Of a DNA stretch of 7,376 nucleotides, positions 1-4,441 are shown in pieces. The stretch is taken from the NCBI GenBank assembly GCA_038063855.1, contig JBBTUF010000035.1, positions 1 through 7,376 on the forward strand. Direction: 5' to 3'. Source of the stretch: JBBTUF01 sp038063855. Lineage in GTDB: Bacteria > Patescibacteriota > Minisyncoccia > Ryanbacterales > GWA2-47-10b. The translations under genes were made by a program, and so were the position numbers. The first letter of the stretch is position 1, and each line of letters starts with the position of its first letter. The notes below the pieces were generated by a model. That model worked only from the letters and a program-made list of their open reading frames with translations. It ran no database searches and was not told the origin of the DNA.

Positions 1-320
1 TTGTTTCTAAAAATTTTATATCCGATGGCGCTTACATTATCGCGCGATGCATCCCATGCAAGATTAATTTGTGATTCTGATACAGCGATTCCGCCAAAAT
101 TTTGTGGGGTTGCTGGGGGTGTGATGTCGAGATTTTTGGTTGGTGGTGTAATTGGTCGTTGTTCGGTTTGAGTGAGATCTGGAGTGACACCCAAAGAAGT
201 GTCTTTTTGTGTCGACAGAAGAGACAAGAAAGAAAGGCCAGGCTGTTTATTAGCAAAATAGGCTCCAAATAATATTACAGCGAGAATGCCGGCAAAAAGA
301 TAGAAAGCATTGATTCTCAT
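1..320 (-). CDS. Membrane-anchored fibronectin type III protein, 5' part only
   Basis: The reading frame starts at an ATG at 320-318 and stays open to the left window edge, giving 106 complete codons; the C-terminal part lies outside. Residues 6-22 form a hydrophobic segment (LFAGILAVILFGAYF) after a short charged start, which fits a signal anchor. Residues 25-68 are a low-complexity linker rich in Thr, Pro and Gln. From about residue 69 the sequence (TPPATPQNF, then SQINLAWDAS, DNVSAIGYKIFR) is a typical beginning of a fibronectin type III domain, with the conserved Trp of strand B and the GYKIxR of strand C. Such proteins are usually exported and bind other surface proteins or glycans; the real target here is unknown. 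The gene lies 73 bp downstream of the PAP2 gene but has its own promoter. The FN3 call is confident; the function is not. Confidence 0.85.
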   Translation of the reverse strand, partial: MRINAFYLFAGILAVILFGAYFANKQPGLSFLSLLSTQKDTSLGVTPDLTQTEQRPITPPTKNLDITPPATPQNFGGIAVSESQINLAWDASRDNVSAIGYKIFRN

Positions 321-334
321 AGAGGGTGACTTCT

Positions 335-362
335 ATTATATCGGGCATTTCTATTGTGTAAA
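335..362 (-). promoter_or_regulatory. Sigma70-like promoter for the FN3 protein gene
   Basis: On the minus strand TTTACA (362-357) is followed after 16 bp by a perfect TATAAT (340-335). This matches the housekeeping consensus at 11 of 12 positions. Transcription would begin near 328, leaving a leader of only about 8 nt before the ATG at 320 and no room for a ribosome binding site, so the mRNA would be nearly leaderless. It lies in the gap after the PAP2 stop codon. Confidence 0.6.
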
Positions 363-393
363 TCCTACGGTATTTACAGCTATAAAGATCGTA

Positions 394-1053
394 TTAAAAT
401 TGGCTCGGGCGTGTTACTCGAAAATAAGAAAGAAGAAGTAGTAAAAGAAGTGGAAAACCAACAAGATATCCGCCAATGACGTCACTTGCCCAATGTGCTC
501 CCAAATAAATTCGCGAAATCGATATAAGGATAATCATAAAAATCGATACAATTCCAATAATCCAACGTAATGCGTATGGGATTTTTTTTACGATAAACAT
601 GAGTGTAAAAAGAAAACCAAAAAATATGACAACATGAATAACGTGTCCACTAGGGAAGCTCGAGCCTGAAACTTGGGTATAGATATTTATAAGAAATTCA
701 CTTGGACGTGGGCGTTGTATGATGTTTTTAATAATAACACCAACAAAGTCGGCAATTGGAACGAGGAGAAAAAAAAGAGCCTCTCGTTGATATTGGATTC
801 CAATAAAAAAAAGCGCAGCAACGATGATCATCGCTGACGCAATGAGCGGATCACCCATAAGACTTACAAATCGCATGATTATATACAATGGGTGAGAATT
901 ATTTTCTTGGAGTTCTTTTGAGATTGCGATGTCAGTTTTTGCGATAGGAAAATAATGAACAAGTGTTGCGAGTAGTATCGCAGCGATAATAAAGGTAGTC
1001 AGTATAGCAAAAACAATTCTGCGGATTAGCTTCTTTGTTAACAGTTCATGCAT
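394..1053 (-). CDS. PAP2-family membrane phosphatase (lipid phosphate/undecaprenyl pyrophosphate type)
   Basis: This 219-residue integral membrane protein carries all three signature motifs of the PAP2 (phosphatidic acid phosphatase type 2) superfamily: K109-x6-R116-P117 (KNIIQRPRP), P134-S135-G136-H137, and S180-R181-x5-H187-x3-D191 (SRIYLGAHWASD). His187 would be the nucleophile forming the phospho-enzyme and His137 the general acid, so the enzyme should be active. About six hydrophobic helices are visible, at roughly 12-34, 68-88, 90-108, 138-155, 162-180 and 191-211. In bacteria such enzymes dephosphorylate undecaprenyl pyrophosphate, phosphatidic acid or phosphatidylglycerophosphate outside the cytoplasmic face. 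The start codon overlaps the last 8 bases of the kinase gene, suggesting translational coupling and a shared role in lipid-carrier recycling. The exact substrate cannot be told from sequence. Confidence 0.93.
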   Translation of the reverse strand: MHELLTKKLIRRIVFAILTTFIIAAILLATLVHYFPIAKTDIAISKELQENNSHPLYIIMRFVSLMGDPLIASAMIIVAALFFIGIQYQREALFFLLVPIADFVGVIIKNIIQRPRPSEFLINIYTQVSGSSFPSGHVIHVVIFFGFLFTLMFIVKKIPYALRWIIGIVSIFMIILISISRIYLGAHWASDVIGGYLVGFPLLLLLLLSYFRVTRPSQF

Positions 1054-1420
1054 AGATTTGCGACTGCGAAAACAGGTGTGCGAAAATTAAAATACCAATT
1101 AACAAAGCCGCAAGACAGATGATAAAAACAGCTGCGGCAAGGATATCTTTAATGCGCGCAACCTGATGATGTGGTCCTGGCGCAATATGGTCAAGTAATT
1201 TTTCAACTGCCGTGTTAAATGCTTCAGCAGCAAGCACGATTGCTATGAGAAAGATAACAATAATTTTCTCTATATATGAAAGATTGAAAATGATTATCAA
1301 AAAAAGCATTACGATACCAATGGTAAGTTGGATAAAAAAATTGCGTTCTAAAAAAACAAATGAGAGTCCCTTGAATGCATTCTTGAAGCTTTTCGTAATG
1401 GATAGTCTTGCCTTTAACAT
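1046..1420 (-). CDS. dgkA: Undecaprenol/diacylglycerol kinase (DgkA family)
   Basis: This 124-residue protein has the size and layout of prokaryotic diacylglycerol kinase: an N-terminal amphipathic stretch (MLKARLSITKSFKNAFKGL), E25-R26-N27 matching the conserved acidic position before helix 1, then three membrane helices at about 30-47, 50-66 and 94-114. The family signature is intact: E66-A-F-N69-T-A-V-E73-K-L-L-D77, followed by K91-D92 and the Ala-rich start of helix 3. The fold is a homotrimer in the cytoplasmic membrane that phosphorylates a lipid alcohol with ATP. In Gram-positive bacteria the same family acts mainly on undecaprenol, and the PAP2 phosphatase encoded directly downstream favours a lipid-carrier role here. 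The gene ends with TGA, which argues for the standard genetic code. The gap to the upstream gene is 66 bp, with no convincing promoter or Shine-Dalgarno motif. Confidence 0.93.
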   Translation of the reverse strand: MLKARLSITKSFKNAFKGLSFVFLERNFFIQLTIGIVMLFLIIIFNLSYIEKIIVIFLIAIVLAAEAFNTAVEKLLDHIAPGPHHQVARIKDILAAAVFIICLAALLIGILIFAHLFSQSQIYA

Positions 1421-1486
1421 ACATATATGGTCTCACACGATGAGTAGAGTTTCAATACCTATCTTGCGAGATACGGTTAGAGCGTA

Positions 1487-2191
1487 TTAGTATTGGATGC
1501 CTCGAAGCATAACAAGCAGTCCTATAATACCGAAGAGCGATGCGAGCGTTGTAGTAACGAGACCGCCAGAGTTTGAAAAAATAAAATAAAGCGTCGATGC
1601 GCTCAAAAGAAAAGTCATGCCTCCAGCAAGGTGTATTGCACGAGAAAACACAGCAGAGTTTCCTCTGGCGTACAGACCATAGGCAAAAAATGTTGCAATA
1701 AAAATTAGCGTTCCAAACATAGCTGTAACCCCAGTCATTATTGCAAGCCATGGAGGAGAGTTTGGATGCCAGTAAACATACGGTGACGAAACGACTTCTA
1801 TATATTGAAGTGCATATAATCTTTCGCCGAAAATATACACAAGCCCAAAAATTAAAATTATGGTTGATGCAATAATGCCAAGAAACTTTTTATTTATTGA
1901 AACGAAAACTATTTGTACCGCAATAATAGATGTTATATATACAAAAACATTTCCCACAATCTGCGAAAATGTAATAGTGGTAATATTTGAAACAAAAATT
2001 CCTGGTACTGCGTATAAAAGCCACATTGCCGCAAGGCTCGAATAGAGTGCGACAAAATAATGTGCTCCGATGGTAGTTTCATGCTCATCGGTGTGTGTTT
2101 TGCGATGATGGAGAAAAATACGCCCCGCGAGCATGCCTGCGATAACGCCGTTTATAAGATTTGAGATCGCAATAATTGGTATCATGATCAT
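1487..2191 (-). CDS. Seven-helix integral membrane protein of unknown function
   Basis: I do not recognise a named family for this 234-residue protein. It shows seven hydrophobic segments, at about 3-25, 42-64, 75-98, 103-122, 147-172, 183-204 and 210-230. Loop 1 is polar and His-rich (residues 28-44, HHRKTHTDEHETTIGAH), which could be a metal or proton site or simply a cytoplasmic loop. Between helices 4 and 5 is a longer loop with aromatic and Pro residues (SSPYVYWHPNSPPW, 135-148). The seven-helix layout resembles sensory or histidine-kinase N-terminal membrane modules, but no catalytic or signalling domain follows. The ATG at 2191 was chosen; Met3 is an alternative. It is the first gene of the leftward set with dgkA and the PAP2 gene, so a role in envelope lipid handling is possible but only inferred. 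Confidence 0.75.
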   Translation of the reverse strand: MIMIPIIAISNLINGVIAGMLAGRIFLHHRKTHTDEHETTIGAHYFVALYSSLAAMWLLYAVPGIFVSNITTITFSQIVGNVFVYITSIIAVQIVFVSINKKFLGIIASTIILIFGLVYIFGERLYALQYIEVVSSPYVYWHPNSPPWLAIMTGVTAMFGTLIFIATFFAYGLYARGNSAVFSRAIHLAGGMTFLLSASTLYFIFSNSGGLVTTTLASLFGIIGLLVMLRGIQY

Positions 2192-2240
2192 TCTTTTAGT
2201 TTATCATAGTTTGTTGGGATTTCTCAGCTCTAATGTTTTG

Positions 2241-2249
2241 TGTGATAAT
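2241..2249 (+). promoter_or_regulatory. Possible extended -10 element for the rightward genes
   Basis: TGTGATAAT fits an extended -10 (TGn followed by GATAAT, 5 of 6 to consensus). It lies in the 64-bp divergent intergenic region between the seven-helix protein gene and the ATG at 2256. No good -35 hexamer is visible about 17 bp upstream, as can be the case for extended -10 promoters. Transcription would start at about the ATG itself, giving a leaderless message. Confidence 0.35.
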
Positions 2250-2255
2250 TAACAT

Positions 2256-2363
2256 ATGTCTAAAAAACTATTTTTAAATCGTTGGCTTGGTTGGTTGATC
2301 GCGATAATTGTTATGGTATTTATTGTCGCATGGGGTGAGGTGCAGCAGTATTCTATCGAATAA
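2256..2363 (+). pseudogene. Detached N-terminal membrane anchor of the following secreted-domain gene
   Basis: An ATG at 2256 opens a 35-codon frame with a basic start (MSKKLFLNRW) and a strong hydrophobic helix (LGWLIAIIVMVFIVAW, residues 11-26), ending with TAA at 2361-2363. It is in the same frame as the gene at 2388-2867, and the eight codons between the TAA and the next ATG are all sense (DNVPPGEY). A lone signal anchor followed in frame by an exported-type domain is what one protein of about 203 codons would look like after a single nonsense change. It could instead be a true 35-residue membrane peptide, or the stop could be an assembly or sequencing error. TAA is not reassigned in known CPR codes, so recoding is unlikely. 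Confidence 0.6.
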
Positions 2364-2378
2364 GACAATGTTCCTCCC

Positions 2379-2383
2379 GGAGA
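2379..2383 (+). promoter_or_regulatory. Possible Shine-Dalgarno site for an internal start
   Basis: GGAGA ends 4 bases before the ATG at 2388, making it the only reasonable Shine-Dalgarno match ahead of any start in this window. It could let ribosomes reinitiate after the TAA at 2361. However, the same bases encode Gly-Glu in the continuing frame, so the match may be chance. Confidence 0.35.
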
Positions 2384-2387
2384 ATAT

Positions 2388-2867
2388 ATGTATTATTCTG
2401 TAAGGCTTCACCCGAGTAATAAAAAAATAGGTTATAAAAATAGTACCTATAATATCGCGGGCAAGCAAGTTGAGTTAAAAAATGGTTTGTCAGAAATAGA
2501 AGCCACGCCAGGCTCTGCATCAAAAATAATTACACGATATTTTGGGAATGAAATTAAACATGATTTTGATGGAGATGGCAGAGAAGACGTTGCTTTTTTG
2601 TTAACACAAGAAACGGGAGGGAGTGGTATATTTTATTATGTTGTGGCCGCCTTAAATACTTCAAAAGGATATATAGGCTCAGAGGGGTTTTTTCTTGGGG
2701 ATCGCATTGCTCCTCAGACCACTGAAATGGGTAAAGGAAATAGTATTGTTGTAAATTATGCAGAGCGTGCCGCTGGAGAAAGTTTTGCAATACGACCATC
2801 GGTGGGAAAGAGCGTTCGATTGCTACTAGATCTAAAAACAATGCAATTTAACGAGAATACACTATAA
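2388..2867 (+). CDS. Secreted-type conserved hypothetical protein with DxDGDG calcium-like motif
   Basis: The 159-residue product matches a hypothetical protein family that I recall from CPR genomes, with the pattern NG/AG-x-x-V-x-L-x-N-G, then APGSASK-like (T40-PGSASK), a FGNE segment, a DxDxDGxxD loop, LLTQ-x-x-GGSG-x-FYYVVAAL, FLGDRIAPQTT and VNYAER. The loop D59-F-D61-G-D63-G-R-E-D67 has the calcium-binding spacing of FG-GAP or EF-hand-like loops. Family members normally begin with a signal peptide or lipoprotein anchor. Here the anchor is encoded just upstream in the same frame but cut off by TAA at 2361, so as called the protein would remain in the cytoplasm. The start at 2388 has a GGAGA motif before it; the domain proper begins near residue 14. 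Biochemical function is unknown. The remaining frame shows no further damage, so loss is recent, or the stop is an error or tolerated. Confidence 0.8.
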   Translation: MYYSVRLHPSNKKIGYKNSTYNIAGKQVELKNGLSEIEATPGSASKIITRYFGNEIKHDFDGDGREDVAFLLTQETGGSGIFYYVVAALNTSKGYIGSEGFFLGDRIAPQTTEMGKGNSIVVNYAERAAGESFAIRPSVGKSVRLLLDLKTMQFNENTL

Positions 2868-2868
2868 T
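2863..2868 (+). promoter_or_regulatory. Possible -10 box upstream of the DUF4870-like gene
   Basis: A perfect TATAAT overlaps the stop codon of the preceding gene. Transcription would begin near 2875, about 37 nt before the ATG at 2912. No convincing -35 hexamer is present 15-19 bp upstream, and AT-rich DNA produces such hexamers by chance, so the call is weak. Confidence 0.25.
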
Positions 2869-2911
2869 AGAAACAAAGGTAATTTATTAGCCATTATTAA
2901 TTAATATTTTT

Positions 2912-3247
2912 ATGGAAAACACAACGCAGCCGTTGGATCACGATAAGACGATGGGTATTTTAGCCTACATTATATTTTTTGTGCCGTTATTGGTAGGGAA
3001 TCGAACACCATTTATTACGTATCACACAAATCAGGGTACCGTATTATTTATCTTTGCAGTTGCTGGACAAATTGCTTTGAGTATTTTAGGACCAATGATT
3101 GGATCTTTTGGTTTCGGACTTTTAGCGGTACTTTCTGGAGTGTTTAATCTTTTTGTTCTTGCACTCATGATTCTTGGCATAATAAATGTTACAAAAAATG
3201 AAACGAAACCACTCCCGATTATCGGAGGGTTTAGCATTATTAAATAA
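2912..3247 (+). CDS. Small DUF4870/Tic20-like membrane protein
   Basis: The 111-residue product begins with a short polar tail (MENTTQPLDHDK) and then shows the hallmark arrangement of the DUF4870/Tic20-like family: K12-x-M-G-I-L-A-Y-I-I-F-F-V-P-L-L26 as the first helix, then the conserved Y37-H-T-N-Q-G42 motif that opens the second helix, and further helices at about 43-60 and 66-92. The C-terminus (residues 93-111) is short and polar to hydrophobic, ending GGFSIIK. These proteins are common, small and uncharacterised in bacteria; relatedness to chloroplast Tic20 is distant and does not prove a transport role. The gene stands 44 bp after the previous stop. No Shine-Dalgarno is seen: the 20 bases before the ATG are nearly all A/T. 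The C-terminal coding end contains a short imperfect hairpin without a T-run, so it is not a terminator. Confidence 0.8.
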   Translation: MENTTQPLDHDKTMGILAYIIFFVPLLVGNRTPFITYHTNQGTVLFIFAVAGQIALSILGPMIGSFGFGLLAVLSGVFNLFVLALMILGIINVTKNETKPLPIIGGFSIIK

Positions 3248-3353
3248 AATACAAACAAAATACAGAATAAAAAGAAAAAGCCTAGTCGATGCGAATGAGC
3301 TTTCCCTTGTGAGTACTCGTATGTGTATTCATTCACCCCTCCCAGTCGGTAAA

Positions 3354-3376
3354 GTACAATTCTAGATATTGTGTAC
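3354..3376 (+). terminator. Weak hairpin with following T-run
   Basis: GTACAAT (3354-3360) pairs with ATTGTGTAC (3368-3376) apart from one bulged G, around a 7-nt loop, and is followed a few bases later by five Ts. It could end transcripts from the DUF4870-like gene, but the stem is short and AT-rich, and it lies more than 100 bp after the stop codon. Confidence 0.2.
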
Positions 3377-3416
3377 CATATTTTTGATATGATTCCAAGG
3401 TAGGCGTGACTCAATA

Positions 3417-3431
3417 AAGTATGCAATACTT
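3417..3431 (+). repeat. Perfect inverted repeat before the pilin-like gene
   Basis: AAGTAT and ATACTT flank a 3-nt spacer (GCA), ending 5 bases before the ATG at 3437. It could act as a small operator or as a hairpin at the 5' end of the message. At six base pairs in AT-rich DNA, chance is a real alternative. Confidence 0.3.
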
Positions 3432-3436
3432 AATAT

Positions 3437-4000
3437 ATGAATGCGCGAAAATTTGGAGCGCTTGAATTATTCATAACACTAGGTATTTTCGCACTCATTG
3501 CTGGCGGTGTGTATTCTTTTTGGAAATTAAATTCAGAAAAATCATCTCACGATTCAACGATGGAAGATGCAGGCAGTAAAGAAAACCAATCAACTTCATC
3601 TGCGAGCGGCAAGCCAACAACAGTAGTAAGCTCCCCAAAACAAAAATTGCAACTCCGGAGCCCAAACGGAGGGGAGGTGTGGGTACGAGGTAAACAATAC
3701 AATGTTCGATGGACGAGTGAATTGCCAGACAAAACACGAATTATCGCAGTAATTTTTAAATCATCTCGAGTTATTTCAAATCCATATACATCTGCGAGTA
3801 CGGTGACTGGGTTTGAAATGTTTTCGCCGACTCTTTTTCCTGAGTCTACAAATGAGGGAAGTTTTGTGTATCGTGTTCCCGATTCGCTTGCTCCCGGTCA
3901 GTATCAAATTTTGTTGTGGGCGGGCGACAATTGCAATCCCAATGATAAAACAAAGCATTGCGATTTTGACTTAAGTAATGGCTTACTTACGGTAAAATAG
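3437..4000 (+). CDS. Pilin-like anchored protein with Kre9/Knh-like SPNGGExW domain
   Basis: The 187-residue protein starts with MNARKFGALELFITLGIFAL: a short basic leader and one hydrophobic helix (about 8-28) that looks like a type IV prepilin N-terminus. If cleavage fell before Phe6, Glu10 would take the conserved +5 position, but residue -1 is Lys rather than Gly, so prepilin peptidase may not cut it and the protein may just stay anchored. A Ser/Thr/Lys/Glu-rich linker (residues 32-70) leads to a beta-rich domain (71-187) that opens with RSPNGGEVWVRGKQYNVRW. This is the signature of the Ser-Thr-rich Kre9/Knh1-like family, often found on bacterial surface proteins. Cys166 and Cys175 could form a disulfide. 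It is likely displayed outside the membrane and begins a cluster with the next three genes. Its ligand is unknown. Confidence 0.75.
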   Translation: MNARKFGALELFITLGIFALIAGGVYSFWKLNSEKSSHDSTMEDAGSKENQSTSSASGKPTTVVSSPKQKLQLRSPNGGEVWVRGKQYNVRWTSELPDKTRIIAVIFKSSRVISNPYTSASTVTGFEMFSPTLFPESTNEGSFVYRVPDSLAPGQYQILLWAGDNCNPNDKTKHCDFDLSNGLLTVK

Positions 4001-4006
4001 AAACAT

Positions 4007-4204
4007 ATGAAACCACTTTCAGGGTTCGGGCTTATAGGGTTGTTGATTACGGTTGCAATTATCGCATTGCTTGTCTTTGGTGGTGGGCGGTATGCAAGTT
4101 CAATCAAACAAAAACAGAACACCATACAACAGGGCGTGGAGGCAGAAAAGATGGCAGAGCAAGTAAAACTTCAGGTTGAACAAAACAATAAACAGATTAA
4201 ATAG
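4007..4204 (+). CDS. Small pilin-like protein with coiled-coil tail
   Basis: Only 6 bp after the previous stop, this 65-residue product begins MKPLSGFGLIGLLITVAIIALL, close to a class III prepilin signal (G6 | F7...), with a hydrophobic helix at 8-26. The usual Glu at +5 is replaced by Gly11, a residue that in type IV pilins is needed for assembly and N-methylation but not for cleavage. After a short GGGRYAS turn the remaining 35 residues are charged and Gln-rich with a heptad-like pattern (residues 33-63), suggesting a helix or coiled coil and no globular pilin head. It may be a minor pseudopilin-like subunit or just a small anchored protein. No Shine-Dalgarno is visible. Its tight spacing implies co-expression with the upstream pilin-like gene. 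Confidence 0.72.
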   Translation: MKPLSGFGLIGLLITVAIIALLVFGGGRYASSIKQKQNTIQQGVEAEKMAEQVKLQVEQNNKQIK

Positions 4205-4233
4205 AGGCACTCTTTTTATGATATTCTATAGAT

Positions 4234-4428
4234 ATGGATCAAGATCTTATCAAAAAATTTGAAGAGCAGAGTAAGCGGCTCGATGAAATTTATCGTTCTG
4301 TCGAAAAAACACGAAAGTATTTTTTATGGACACTCATTATGTCTGTAGTGTTTTTTGTTCTGCCACTTATCGGACTTTTCTTTGCGATTCCACAATTTTT
4401 GAGTTCCTATAGTGCTATGGGGTTATAA
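4234..4428 (+). CDS. Small coiled-coil plus single-helix membrane protein
   Basis: The 64-residue product has a charged amphipathic N-terminal helix (MDQDLIKKFEEQSKRLDEIYRSVEKTRKYF cut at residue 20 and continuing to 28) followed by a hydrophobic segment at about 31-52 (TLIMSVVFFVLPLIGLFFAI), and ends shortly afterwards. The layout, a cytoplasmic coiled coil with one membrane span containing a central Pro, resembles small conserved proteins I recall from Parcubacteria next to envelope genes, but no function is known. The start follows the previous stop by 29 bp; this gap contains TATGAT at 4217-4222, a possible -10 without a clear -35. There is no Shine-Dalgarno. Confidence 0.7.
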   Translation: MDQDLIKKFEEQSKRLDEIYRSVEKTRKYFLWTLIMSVVFFVLPLIGLFFAIPQFLSSYSAMGL

Positions 4429-4441
4429 AAATATTTTTAAA

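Larger units (their letters stand above)
3248..3436 (+). other. 189-bp intergenic region with weak inverted repeats
   Basis: This is the longest non-coding stretch of the window. No tRNA, riboswitch or convincing small protein was recognised. It holds an A-rich tract right after the stop codon (3248-3280), an 8-bp palindrome GAGTACTC (3311-3318), a pair GAATGA (3293-3298) and TCATTC (3329-3334) that could form a long-loop stem around it, a weak hairpin at 3354-3376, and a perfect short inverted repeat just before the next start. It separates the DUF4870-like gene from the pilin-like cluster and probably contains that cluster's promoter, though no clear -35/-10 pair stands out. Confidence 0.5.

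Noticed and set aside
32..268. 78-codon minus-strand frame inside the FN3 gene
   Set aside because: It is another frame of the same strand as the FN3 protein, which has the clear anchor and FN3 motifs.
1212..1751. Open frames of 70-99 codons on both strands around dgkA and the seven-helix gene
   Set aside because: They lie in alternative frames of well-supported genes and give Cys- and Trp-rich, implausible translations.
2361..2363. Stop codon reassignment or programmed readthrough as an explanation of the split gene
   Set aside because: The codon is TAA, which also ends several other genes here, while the known CPR recoding concerns TGA; TGA itself acts as a stop for dgkA.
3212..3229. Hairpin CTCCCGAT/ATCGGAGG as a terminator of the DUF4870-like gene
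   Set aside because: It lies inside the coding end, has a mismatch in the stem and no following T-run.
3281..3353. Possible tRNA or small RNA in the intergenic region
   Set aside because: No cloverleaf arms, no T-loop consensus and no conserved stem could be made out; only short inverted repeats are present.
3031..3426. 131-codon open frame on the minus strand opposite the DUF4870-like gene and the gap after it
   Set aside because: It overlaps a recognisable family protein on the plus strand and its own translation shows no domain; it is an antisense shadow.
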